Shown here: positions 39,901-49,100 of the stretch, one piece after another | Position numbering within the stretch: position 1 is the stretch's first letter | Layout of the letters: every line of letters begins with the position of its first letter | Source: Apis mellifera | Taxonomy: Eukaryota; Arthropoda; Insecta; Hymenoptera; Apidae | Direction of reading: 5' to 3' | Assembly: GCF_003254395.2 (NCBI RefSeq) | Contig: NC_037646.1 | Span: forward strand, 4,108,381-4,172,380 | DNA length: 64,000 bases | Position numbers and translations under genes: made by a program | Notes under the pieces: generated by a model | The model's input: the letters and a program-made list of their open reading frames with translations, nothing else | The model's database searches: none | What the model was told of the DNA's origin: nothing

Positions 39901-40249
39901 CTATAATAATAATAAATAATAGAATATTTTTAACAGATACGTCATGAATATTTTAATATCTCTTTCAGTAATCTCCACGAATCTTTATCAAAATTGTTAA
40001 TTTTCCATCAATATACAACGATACACGAGTGACGTGAAAAACAACGAACATTTTAACGAAATGTTCCAGTGCGACGGGAGCCTGGCAAGACTGGCGAAAG
40101 AGTCTGACTCGCTGAAGCAAGCGTACGGCCACTTTTTCGACCTGACCATCGTGAACAACGAGATAGACGAGACGATCGCGCAATTGGAGGCGGCCATCGA
40201 GCGTGTACACACGACACCCCAATGGGTACCGGTTTCCTGGGTCTACTGA
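12535..40249 (+). CDS. CASK: CASK, MAGUK scaffold (3' part of gene; nine exons, spliced)
   Basis: CASK is a membrane-associated guanylate kinase family scaffold. It links neurexin/syndecan-type receptors (PDZ) and protein 4.1/actin (HOOK) to presynaptic and junctional complexes. Joining nine exons gives 454 residues in one frame: a linker with NVTRVRLVQFQKNTDEPM; a PDZ with GITLKM carboxylate loop and HVGDEIREINGIPV; an SH3 starting IFVRAQFDYDP; a basic HOOK segment GRKKKQYKDKYLAKHN; a GK-like domain starting RKTLVLLGAHGVGRR; and C-terminus PQWVPVSWVY. All introns have GT/AG ends and matching phases. The GK P-loop reads GAHGVGRRQ, without the GKS of true guanylate kinases, as in other CASK proteins. 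The N-terminal CaMK-like kinase and most of L27 lie outside the window. Coordinates include introns; exons are listed separately. Confidence 0.97.
12727..13115 (+). other. CASK intron (389 bp)
   Basis: AT-rich intron with an (AT)n run just after the donor and acceptor ttggttgcag. Nothing else seen. Confidence 0.9.
13116..13280 (+). CDS. CASK: CASK exon: PDZ domain, first part
   Basis: 55 codons, phase 0 to phase 0, donor gtgagt. It encodes the core of the PDZ fold: GITLKM, the carboxylate-binding loop strand, then CVVARIMHGGMIHRQ and LHVGDEIREINGIPVANQ, ending ALQKIL. The PDZ of CASK binds type II C-termini such as neurexin EYYV. The domain is completed by the next exon. Confidence 0.96.
13281..14188 (+). 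other. CASK intron (908 bp)
   Basis: AT-rich intron between gtgagt and ...ctgtttcag. I see no exon, repeat or RNA structure that stands out. Confidence 0.85.
14189..14257 (+). CDS. CASK: CASK exon: PDZ end (splice form leading to SH3)
   Basis: Encodes [23 protein letters not shown], the last PDZ strand and the short linker. Splicing at gag|gtacaa (14258) joins CE directly to IFVRAQ of the SH3 exon, the junction expected for insects. A second, stronger donor, caa|gtaagc, lies 6 nt downstream (14264), is also phase 0, and would add Val-Gln. Reading through both donors gives the alternative terminal exon listed separately. Confidence 0.9.
14189..14518 (+). CDS. CASK: Candidate CASK alternative terminal exon (PDZ end plus Ser/Thr/Lys-rich tail)
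   Basis: The PDZ exon stays open for 86 more codons beyond the 14257 donor and ends at TAA (14516-14518). The extension is Gln/Ser/Thr-rich ([18 protein letters not shown]), then Ser/Ala/Lys-rich, and closes with a basic [15 protein letters not shown]. GC content is well above the flanking intron and the codons look protein-like. Two overlapping AATAAA signals follow at 14753-14762 with a T/GT-rich downstream element. Together these suggest a transcript ending here and a CASK lacking SH3, HOOK and GK domains. The alternative is an extended exon whose tail is rarely used. No transcript evidence was available. Confidence 0.6.
   Translation, partial: [109 protein letters not shown]
14753..14762 (+). 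terminator. Candidate proximal poly(A) signals for the short CASK transcript
   Basis: Two overlapping AATAAA hexamers (14753-14758 and 14757-14762) lie 235 nt past the TAA of the alternative terminal exon. A GT- and T-rich tract follows at about 14767-14795, as expected for a cleavage site. AATAAA is common in AT-rich DNA, so the position and the downstream element matter more than the hexamers. Confidence 0.45.
15692..15791 (+). other. Overlapping potential hairpins
   Basis: GAGCAGCTA (15692-15700) is exactly complementary to TAGCTGCTC (15766-15774). The last four bases of that arm, GCTC, also start a second hairpin, GCTCGCC/GGGTGAGC (15771-15791, one G-U pair, short loop). The two stems share bases and would exclude each other in RNA. 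The sequence is more GC-rich than its surroundings. It does not read as a microRNA I know. Confidence 0.25.
20073..20102. repeat. Perfect 30-bp palindrome
   Basis: The 15-base arm TTAATATTGTTTAAT is followed with no spacer by its exact reverse complement. The symmetry stops at the next base on each side. It is AT-only apart from one G and one C. It could extrude as a cruciform or be a chance product of AT-rich DNA. Confidence 0.7.
27852..27903. repeat. (GA)n microsatellite, 26 uninterrupted units
   Basis: An uninterrupted AG dinucleotide tract, followed by imperfect GAGA-rich sequence to about 27950. It explains the Ser-Leu and Arg-Glu repeat open frames on both strands. GAGA tracts can bind GAGA-factor-like proteins, but nothing else here supports a regulatory role. 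Confidence 0.95.
32002..32326. mobile_element. Candidate MITE-like element in CASK intron
   Basis: The left end (about 32002-32020, TTAAAGGTGTGCAGGATTG) and the reverse complement of the right end (about 32308-32326, GTAAGAGATGTGCGGGATC) match imperfectly over about 18 bp, sharing TGTGC-GGAT. Identical hexamers ACATTA flank the element at 31996-32001 and 32327-32332, as a target-site duplication would. The interior is 325 bp, rich in TCGA/ATCG words and without a coding frame, as expected for a non-autonomous DNA transposon. It ends 155 bp before the SH3 exon. I cannot assign a superfamily. Confidence 0.45.
32482..32719 (+). CDS. CASK: CASK exon: SH3 domain
   Basis: 238 nt, starting phase 0 and ending with one base of a split codon, donor gtaaca. 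It encodes IFVRAQFDYDP (the SH3 ALYDY-type strand), DELIPC, GDILQIISKDD, WWQAQ, and SAGLIPSPEL (the GLIPS strand), ending NKQEQ. SH3 and GK domains of MAGUKs pack together through the following HOOK segment. After SPELQE the sequence is RRIAY, where fly and human CASK have WR(I/V)AC; the Trp-to-Arg and Cys-to-Tyr differences are listed as a finding. In-frame sequence upstream to 32365 is intron. Confidence 0.96.
34881..34937 (+). CDS. CASK: Candidate CASK cassette exon (57 nt, HOOK-region insert)
   Basis: An unusually GC-rich 57-nt segment lies between a potential acceptor (cggggctag) and a good donor (gtatga) within an AT-rich intron. Its length is a multiple of three. Entered in the intron's phase (one base carried over), it is open and would insert DAEGEGGCSSHTEGCDGST between KQEQ and VNCSIF. 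The acceptor's pyrimidine tract is only moderate. MAGUKs commonly have alternative inserts in this HOOK region, which makes the position suggestive. No transcript support is available. Confidence 0.4.
36190..36870. repeat. Tandem 201-bp repeat with CCGGAAGT motifs, plus a diverged third copy
   Basis: Two adjacent units (about 36480-36680 and 36681-36868) align at a constant offset of 200-201 bp. Landmarks are GATATCTCGGTAACC, GGAAGTCGTATCG, TTTTAAAG, GCGCTTCTAA and GAAGTTATTAT. Upstream, 36230-36290 contains diverged matches (GAGATATAAGGATTCAAAGT versus GAGTTATGACGATTCAAAGT). Another short direct repeat (TTTCCA(A/G)GAATCGCG) lies at about 36348-36386. The origin, decayed transposon or satellite, is not recognised. 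Confidence 0.75.
38493..38612 (+). CDS. CASK: CASK exon: HOOK segment
   Basis: 120 nt, phase 1 to phase 1, acceptor ttacatttccag, donor gtaagt. It encodes (V)NCSIFGRKKKQYKDKYLAKHN, then AVFDQLDLVTYEEVVKLP. The Lys/Arg-rich part corresponds to the HOOK region that binds protein 4.1 in CASK. The following acidic part leads into the GK-like domain. Confidence 0.96.
38809..38925 (+). CDS. CASK: CASK exon: start of guanylate-kinase-like domain
   Basis: 117 nt, phase 1 to phase 1, acceptor tttcctacag, donor gtaaat. It encodes (Y)PAFQRKTLVLLGAHGVGRRQ and KNTIIAKHPDKYAYPIP. The nucleotide-binding P-loop is degenerate: GVGRRQ in place of GxGKS/T. The domain is therefore a protein-binding pseudo-guanylate kinase, as in other CASK proteins. 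Confidence 0.97.
39175..39282 (+). CDS. CASK: CASK exon: GK-like domain, middle
   Basis: 108 nt, phase 1 to phase 1, acceptor tgatttttcag, donor gtaaat. It encodes HTTRPPRNDEENGRNYYF, then ISHDEMMNDIHSNEYLEYG. TTRPPR and YYF(V/I)S correspond to the GMP-binding subdomain of guanylate kinases. Confidence 0.97.
39342..39517 (+). CDS. CASK: CASK exon: GK-like domain, Walker-B region
   Basis: 176 nt, phase 1 to phase 0, acceptor tctaaatcgcag, donor gtaagt. It encodes THENAMYGTKLETIRKIHEE, GKVAILDVEPQALKVLRTAEF and APYVVFIAAPVFENITD. ILDVEPQ is the usual GK core strand. Only a 59-bp intron separates it from the previous exon. Confidence 0.97.
40070..40249 (+). CDS. CASK: CASK last coding exon
   Basis: 180 nt from acceptor aaatgttccag to TGA (40247-40249). 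It encodes CDGSLARLAKESDSLKQAYG, HFFDLTIVNNEIDETI and the C-terminus TPQWVPVSWVY, which is nearly invariant in CASK. The intron before it is 552 bp. Confidence 0.97.
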   Translation, partial: CDGSLARLAKESDSLKQAYGHFFDLTIVNNEIDETIAQLEAAIERVHTTPQWVPVSWVY

Positions 40250-40685
40250 CAGCGAACCTCGCCAATTCGGCAGATCACTAACTGCAATGGCTCGTCGAAC
40301 GTGAAACAGTGATCATCGAATCGCGATCCACCGAACGACCGGTCCGTTTGCGATCGTTTTAACGCGGAAACGATAATCTTCACGGCGTCGTGCGCCTTTA
40401 ACAATTCACGGTGTTCGTGGGGGATTAGTATCGTGGCCGTTTCGAGGCGGGCAGCCGCGTATAAACGTAACGTCGGACCAATCGAACGAACGAATTTACC
40501 GTCGATAATTCTTCGATCGATCAACACCACGATATCGACTGGAACGCGTGACTTTGGCCGTGTGTTCATCGACTTTTTTCATTACTATTTCAATTATTCT
40601 AATTATTATATCGTTATTGTTATCGAGCGGAGAGTGGCGAAGAGACGAAACTGTTATATCACCGAGGCGTATAAATACGACAATC

Positions 40686-40716
<31 letters not shown>

Positions 40717-43691
40717 GAGAAAAAAGGTAAAAATAAAAGGAAGAAAGGCAGAGAGAGAACAGAGGTATTTCGATTTAATTAATTAAGGCTCCATAGGACT
40801 ATAATAACGTTGCTGCTTCCTCGAGATAAATAAATATAAGCAATACGATTTCCACGTGTAATCTATCGTCTCGGTTAAAATACGTTCAACGAGTTGTAAT
40901 TAAAATTAAAAAAAAAAAAAAAAAAAAAGAAAAAACCGAGTTCATTTCCCCGCGAATTATAGTTATACACTCTCGATCGCGCAGTTTTCTCTCTCACCCT
41001 CTTCGCGCGTTCTTCCGCTTTTTCTATTTCATTTTCCTCTCCATCTTGTCTCTCTTTTTCTCTTTCTCTCTTTTCCTCTCTCTCTCTCTCTCTCCATTCC
41101 ATAATCTTGTTTCTTGCATTTTTTCCTCCAATACATTCCTCGCGCCACGAATTTTTTAGCGCGCGTACACGAATTTATCGCTAGTTTCGTCAGTCTGTAC
41201 GCAAGCGATAACAATGGTAAACGAAAAAAGAGAAAAGAAAAAAAGGAAGATAAAGGATGAATCGAAAAGCAGCAACACAGTTTACAGTTTGCTTTTTTTC
41301 GAGGATCAATCTATCGATAAGGATCATGATGAGGAACGGTCGTTCGAATGTTGACATGTACCGCTTGTACCGTTCTTGAGAAAAAAAAGAAAAGAAAAAA
41401 AAAAAGAAAAAAAAAAAAGAGAAAAAAGAAAAAAAACGATAAAAATCTGTCAATCGACTATCCGTAACCTAATAATTGCCCCCCTATCGTATTCTCTTAT
41501 AACTATTTACACGAAACGAAAAGAAAAAGAAGGAAGAAAGTGGAGAAAAAAAAAAAAGAAAGAAAGAAAAACACTAGGACCGCGCTGTTCGATAGTCCGG
41601 CATTTCCGCCCGCTAAATCCCACCGTAAATAGTCAATCTTTGCTCGAGTTGAAGGAAATACACGGACTATCGTAACGGCTAGTCGTTTACCTGTAACTTT
41701 TAAGCAGTAGAAAGAAACTTCGCCGATTTCGTCTAGAGTACTTCCAACATCCAACGAAAGGTTCATCTATGAGACTTCGAGATGAACCTTCGTACGTAAC
41801 AATGTATATGCGCGAGCGCTGTTCTTCCTTAGCCATATTTTCTTTTACCTTTCTCTTCTCTCTCTCTCTCTTTTCTCTCTTTCTATCTCTTTCTCTTTCT
41901 CTCTGTTTCTTTCTTGACTCGAGGATCTTCGGTTTTCTCCAGAAACTTTCCCGTTTTATTTCTTTCTCTCGCCGAATCTAGGACGCGGAGATCTCGTGCA
42001 GTTCCTCGTCGTTGTATCGTTCCTCGAGCGAAATCAAAGAGCATCGACCGGAATAATTATCGTATAAAAATAATAATAATAATAATAACAATGAATCTCG
42101 TTGCTGCTTTTTGGCTCGATGTTTCGGAGCGACGAACGAACACATCTTAGATCCCGGAAAGATCAAAGGAAGAAGAAAAAAAAAAAAAGAAAAAACGTGA
42201 TGATTTTACGTTCGACACAAACGACAAAACACACGTACACACATCAAACTGTAATATCACTCGGTTCGCATTGCACCCTCGTACAAAGCGCATAATCGAA
42301 TGACGAAGTAAGAGAGAAACGCGGTTTACTATACGATATTTATAACACGTAAACTCAAGTAAATAGATAGATCTACCAAATCTATATGAAATAATAACTA
42401 AACACCGTCTCGCATTAAAGGGAAATAATTTAAAAAGATAAAGGTAAAAATAAAGTTACAAAAGTCTAGTACACACGTACATACACGCGCATACACTGAC
42501 AAAAATACACGAATACACGCGTAGACGCTTACATGAAAACATAACGCAAAATACACGCAACATATAATATACATATATATATATATATAAATATATATTT
42601 ACATATATATAAATTATACAAAAGTTACACTTTACAACGTATGGACGAACATTAATATACATACATACACATGGACAAGTAACGCGGATTCACGAGAAAC
42701 AGATTTAACGATTTAGATAATTAATTACGAGCGAATTAAAATAAAATTAATTGTGTAACTAATTAATACTAAATTATTAGAAGACTAATTAGGAGAAATT
42801 TGCATATGCAGCCCGTAGAGCGAAGAAGGAGTGAATGCGTGTACGTACGGGTATGGTGTGAATCTCTAATTGCATTTCGGCGATCTGCGTTTTTGATCGA
42901 CCCTTCACGCGGCTTTGTTCAGAACTTGTTCAATTACAGCTCAACTACTTATATTTGAGAAGAAGAAGAAAAAAAATAAATGAATAAAAAATAAAAAGAT
43001 TAAAAAAAGAACATTCGAGAGGAACATACGCACACACGTACACATGGCACATACGTACATGCATACCGACATACGTAAAACATATGTGCATACATTTCAA
43101 ATTTGCAAAACACGCGTACACATATAGGTTTTACTACGTTCTTCCTATTCGACACACGATATTAGTCATCGAGCGTGTAATTATCCTTTAATAAACGCGA
43201 TAAATACTTCGATGGCGGAGTTAAATACAAGTGAAAATAAAAAAAAAAGAAGAAATAAAAAGAATCAAACCAACAAAGAGAAATCGAAGAAAAATGCCAT
43301 CGAGCGCGTTATTATACTTAGCGAGGAACGGCTGCGAGAACGTCGACAAGCAGCAGCAGGGCCCACCACAAATACGAAGACAAGTCTGAAATCATTAAAA
43401 AAAAAGGGGGGGGGAAGGGAAGGAAGGAAAAAAAAAAATGAAAAAGAACGTCGCGTGAAACTACGTGAAGGAAAGCTCGTGTCGGTATGATCGTTTTGTG
43501 TGAGTGAGAAAACTTATCCGAGACGCAAGAAGAACGAATCTTCAGTGATTTTGTAATATTTCTTATAAGTTGTAGCTGCCATATCCAATAAAATTAAGTA
43601 CTATAGGTGCGCTGGGTGATTATCTGACGACGACTGTTGACGATTAACTCGATTCTAATGGTGATGATGGTGGTGTTGATGATGACATATA

Positions 43692-43731
<40 letters not shown>
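43692..43731. repeat. (GAT)n microsatellite
   Basis: Thirteen consecutive ATG/GAT triplets, preceded by imperfect GATGGTGGTG/GATGATGAC units from about 43658. If the CASK 3' UTR extends this far, the repeat is transcribed as (GAU)n. Confidence 0.95.
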
Positions 43732-43732
<1 letters not shown>

Positions 43733-43903
43733 CAAAATGATCCTACGTGCTCCTGCAAGTGTGTGTCCGCGACTTTGGATGAGTTACGCTAAGATGTTGA
43801 AAGACGACGGGTCTAAAGAAAACAATAACAAGTTCATTACAATTATGTAATTATAAGTAAGAGAAAGAGACGAAGAGTATTATAACACGTTGTTAATTGA
43901 ATT

Positions 43904-43909
43904 AATAAA
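43904..43909 (+). terminator. Candidate distal poly(A) signal of CASK
   Basis: AATAAA followed within 15-30 nt by GTGTCTAAGTAGC and a T-rich run. This is the last position at which the UTR-like composition holds. Chosen on context; not certain. Confidence 0.35.
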
Positions 43910-43930
43910 ACTAGCCCAAAGTGTCTAAGT

Positions 43931-45965
43931 AGCTTTTGTTTCATCACCCTTCTTGTTGATCTCTTAGCCTTTCGCTGCGAGAAAACAGTATACAGGATGT
44001 TTGGATACATGTTGGATCTCGTTCAAGGATTGATAAATAGATTGACAATTGATTATCAATTGATTTTCAATTAATCTTTGATTGATTGGTCGATCGACGA
44101 ATAATATCTAACTGAATTTTGTTTGAAAATTAACCGGCAATTGATCACTTTTTAACTTAAATTATTGATTGGTTATTGATTGTCCATTGATTATTCATTA
44201 CTCAGTTATCATTTATTGATTGATCACTGATGGACCATTTAGTAGCCATTTGACTACTCAATAACCATTGAGGCTACTCACCTGTTGGCTACTCCAACAG
44301 TTAAACATTAAGTAATCAACATGTATCAAAAAAAAAAAAACTATTTCCTTCAACTTGTATACCAGAAACATTTATTATCCTGAAAGACATTAATTGTAAA
44401 ATGAAAACTTAATGCGTGGAATTTTTTAATAATATGTATTACATTTTTAGATTTAACAATAAAACTTGTATCACTCCAAATATTTGATATAGTGAAATAA
44501 TAAATTAAATTATTAGGTATGCGGGAAGTATGTGGAATGTTTTTATAAAATACAACTTAAAATTACAATAGTTTAAAATAATACTTATTGTTTTAGATTA
44601 TTTTAGATAATAAAGCTTTACTTTAAACATATAATCAAATTTCGGATTAACTATTTTAAGAATAGGAAAATATAATGTGGGATAAAATTTATGAAAAAAT
44701 TGTTTTAAAAAATAGTTAAACAATAATTATTCATTGACTTCTATAGGCAAATTTTGAAACATCTGTGTTATTTATTTACGTATTGCGTAGTACTATATTA
44801 TAGATAGTTATATAATTGTAAATATTTATATAGTTTAAAACGCAATATTCTTAATATAAGAATTAGAAAGAATGTTATTATTAACCATAAAACTATAGTT
44901 TTTATTAATATTAAAAATCTTTATATAATTATTAACAGTATTTCAAGCAACGAAAATTTAATTAATTAAATTAAAATTATAACGATCTTTATTTGTATAT
45001 TACAAATATATAAAATTTTAATAAAATTGTTACAAAAAGAAAAATAAAAACCTATGAAAATATAATCATTTACGTTAAATAATAATTAAACAATGGTTAT
45101 ATTGTCTATTTGTAATATTGAAAATATGACATAAAATATTTCTTTCAAATATAATATTATAATATTTAATATTTTTAATAATTTAATGATACAAATATTC
45201 TTTTAATGTATATACATATTTTATTCCTATATACAATTGTTCTGATATTGCATAATATAAGAAAAAATTGTATGTCATCGATAATTTCTTCAATATAAGT
45301 GAAAGAATGTATAATTTTCAATAATGAAAATTGTCAATAATTAAATTTTATATTATAAAATTATTATAATTTCAATAATTTAATTTTTTTTTACAATTTC
45401 ATAAATGTATATTGTATATTGTCGTCACCACTTATATCACAAAAATTTATCAGATGTTTAAATACTTAAATCGATCACACAATTTAATCATAATCTATCT
45501 ATCTAAATCTATTTGAAATCAATCTTAACTTTAAAATATAGTATAATAATATTTTAATAGACTAGTACTGTGATCCATATCACACTCGTTGAATATTACA
45601 ATATTTGCGCATAATTTTTTTATATCACGCCAATTTTTTGATACAATTTTTCATAATTACTTCATATATCATTATATTCACAATTGTTTTTAATTACTAA
45701 AGAAAATGTATTGAAGGATTTATATAAATCTTCAATATTTCAAAGATGATCATGTATTAATACGAGAAAATGTGTATTTATTAGTAGATACAATATTGCA
45801 ACACATGTGAAAATAAAATTAATACTTTTTATTATTGTATTTTAAACAACATAGAATGAATTAATAATCCTAAAGGAAAATATAATACATTTATTGCTAA
45901 ATATAATAAAACTAAATATATATATATAAGATTGTACCTATTTAAACAAATAGTGCATAATGAAT
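43931..45965. other. Intergenic between convergent CASK and lipocalin
   Basis: The first 350 bp carries a degenerate TTGATT/ATTGATT repeat (about 44030-44290). The rest is extremely AT-rich with no gene. TTTATT at 45890-45895 (AATAAA on -) may end the lipocalin transcript about 70 nt past its stop codon. Confidence 0.6.
44030..44290. repeat. Degenerate ATTGATT minisatellite-like block
   Basis: Repeated ATTGATT, TTGATCA, TCAATTGATT and ACCATT words recur every 10-20 bases over about 260 bp. They include several TGATTGAT sequences that resemble PBX/Extradenticle sites. The copies are too diverged to define a unit with confidence. Confidence 0.4.
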
Positions 45966-46125
45966 TTAAACACGTCGATGCTTCCGTTTCAGAGGGTGTT
46001 TCCGTGCAGCATTGTTTCTTCTGGCTATTACTGATGGTGGAATCAGCATGTCCATTTCGGAAATTTCTGTTTTGTTACACTGATTCTGATCCATAGGGAA
46101 CATGTACTCCAGATCGATGTCATAT
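45966..46125 (-). CDS. Lipocalin exon 4 (C-terminus)
   Basis: 160 nt, phase 2 in, acceptor tttatttgaag, ending TAA (45966-45968). It encodes YDIDLEYMFPMDQNQCNKTE, the last conserved cysteine, then a linker and the basic tail KHPLKRKHRRV. Confidence 0.9.
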
Positions 46126-49100
46126 CTTCAAATAAAGAAAGGATCAAAATAATTGGTAATGTAACAATTTATTTATAGTATTTGGAATTAATTTTACATT
46201 AATAATCGTTGAAATTAATTACTAATTAAAACTGATTAACAATAATTGATAGTATTTCCGGTAATATCATACAGAGAATTGCACTGAGTAAATATAATAG
46301 ATTATGTAAGATTTTAGAAAAATTTTTCGTCTTATCTCTTCTATTATTATATTCTCCTGATATAAAATTAAAAATTTGAAAAGAAATTTTAAACAATTGT
46401 TTTTCTTAAAGATTTTCTTTTTTTGTATATAGGAGAACATAATCTGATAAGAAGTAAAACGTGAAATTTTTTGAGAATTATTTGAATGACATAGAGAAAT
46501 CACAATTTATAGTACAATTAAGTATATTAAAACAAAAATTTAATTTTATTTAAACAATTCATTTTATTAATAACTGTGTAGTTCCAACATTTCCTGAGAA
46601 GATGGCACCACCAATCAAGCTGTATTATTTCACTGTCGATAAAAAGTACGAGAAGTTTCAGCACTTTTCAAAGAGATGGCACAACTAGTCAAAGACCACA
46701 AAAAAAATTATTTTTATTTTTATTATAATTTATTTTATTTTATTTTTTTTTTTTGTTTTTCTTACACTTTTTGAGAATATAACAAATTAAAAAAATAAAT
46801 AAAAGAGCTAATACATTAAATTCTAAAATATTTTATCATGCTATCTCTTCTTCAATTATATTCTCCTATTACAAAATTGTAAGTTTGAACAAAAATTTGT
46901 TCTGCCAGAAATTTCAATTTTGTATTAAGAGGTAAGATTCAAAAAAATTCGAAATATTTCTCACACCTGACAATATTTCATAAATAAATATTTCATGAAT
47001 TCCAAAACTAAATGTCCCAAAATATATTCATTCCTTCGTTCTTTCTAGAATTTCTTAATTAGGATTTCTAAAATATTCTGAAGATCGTAGAAAATTAATT
47101 TAAAAAAATGACAAATTTATTAATGGACAAATTTACTTGCTAAAACAACGAAGCAAACCTGTCAGAATCTTTCAAGCTTTCACTTGGAATATTCTGGATT
47201 CTATTCTGGAATGAATATTTCATGAGCCTACATGTGTGGTGTTAGATATCCATCGTATTAATTCAATTCTCGCACAGGTTCAATCGTCAGTTATTCACGT
47301 TTACGAGAAATAGGATCGTATTGTTACTCACCTGGGCAACTTCTCGCGTAGATAAGAAATAACGTTAGTTCCAAGACTCGGCTCTCGGCTCATGATGAAG
47401 CTCGATAAGTATCGAGGAGTTTTGCTTTGTTCCGCACAATGCATCAACAATGCCCAAGATTTATAATCCGAATCTAGTACATACGTATTGTACACTCCTT
47501 CATCTGTAAAATATGAGTATCATGTGAGAATTCAAAATTTTTTATATTTTAATTGATTATATTTGTTTTTCTTTTATGTGAGAATTTATGATTCTTCTGA
47601 AAGAATCGTTAAATGTTAGATTTATAAAATATGAAGCATTTCTAACATCTCTGATTATGAATATACATCATAATATAACATTAATTTCATCAAAAATTAA
47701 TAAAAGTTTTAAAACTTATGAATTTGACAATTTGATAATTTTATTGATAAATAAAAATTTTTACTTTTATGAAATAGATATTATGCATATCTTTTATGTA
47801 AAATATAACACATAATTGATTTTTTCCAGTATATTCAAGTAATAATATTAATTATATATAATTCTATCAGAATGAAATATCTCAAAAGAGATAAATCAAA
47901 TATAATTCATCTTAAATCGATTGAATAGAAAATGAACACGTTACTATGGAATAGAAAAAGAAGAGAAGTGGGTGAACTAGATAAGTATAGTGTATAGAAA
48001 TGAAAATATAACATTATATTGGACAGCATAAAAATAATGTATAATGCTATCGGTAGTTTCCGGCTGTCAGTCGTATCTTTCTAAAAGAAGATTTCGTCTA
48101 CAGCTTACAGCTTATATTTGCATTCATAAAATATGCATTACGTATTATAGAATCATTATTTTTGCATATTTTCTTAACCAGAAACAAAGGACTATCTACA
48201 TTTACATATATTTATTCTTCTAAAAAGCAGCAACTATTTTAAGCATTTTCCATTGAAAAATATGATATAAATAAATAATCATATGTGAAATTTCAAGTAA
48301 TATTTCTTAATCATTTTAAAATATCTGATATATTGATTATACTTGTACTATAAATGATCAAGCTGATTTCTTATCTCTCAAAAAAGTAAATTATATTAAG
48401 TATAATTGACGTATATTTCTTTTTTCAAAAGATATCATTTTACTATTTTCCTCTAAAAAGAAGAGGTAATCTATGAGAAGATAATTAAACCCTATTTTTG
48501 GGTTGGTTATCAGCATCATATATGATACTTTCTGTATCAGTATCCTTAATATAATTGGATGAAATATATAAGGCTATTTTTAACTCAATAAATGCTCCGC
48601 TATATTTTATTTTTTTTAAAATAATATAAAATACTCATTTTAATAAAATTAATAATATTTCGTATATATTAATCATCTACATTCAAACAATAAATGACAA
48701 TTTCCGTTAATAACAGAATTCTTCCATTAATAATAGAATTTTATTAATATTTACAGATATTAACATTGACTAAATTCACAAAATTATTACATTTTAATTT
48801 TCCTTACCTTGTACAGAGTAGATGGGATCCTAAATTATCCAAAAGTTTATGCAAAATTTAACAATTTAATTAAAATCTTATAATCGTACACGTTATGATA
48901 TATCTTTAATTTATTAAAATTTTCAATTTGCATAGGTTTTAAAAAAAAAAATTCGAATAAACACCAATATCCAAGAATATTTGAGAATCGAATCGAAAAT
49001 TTCTACTTACACGGATACTCGGCGTGCACCCAATGTGCAGGCAGTTCAGGGGACGGTATCTTCCAGGTGATATTGCCGACGAGTTGCTCATTGATAGGAT

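Larger units (their letters stand above)
40250..43930 (+). other. CASK: CASK 3' UTR (probable, about 3.7 kb)
   Basis: After the stop, the sequence differs in texture from the AT-rich intergenic DNA beyond 44 kb. It holds A-rich and GAAA tracts, CT runs, (AC)-rich sequence around 42460-42560 and 43020-43120, and a (GAT)n repeat at 43692-43731. It has no protein-like frame. Candidate poly(A) signals are AATAAA at 42449, 43587 and 43904. The last is followed by GTGTCTAAG and a T-rich stretch, making about 43930 a plausible end. The boundary is an inference; internal poly(A) sites are possible. Confidence 0.5.

Noticed and set aside
46590..46690. AGATGGCAC words as members of the CTCF-like array
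   Set aside because: The flanks differ and the core ends AC rather than AGC; only two copies, 71 bp apart.
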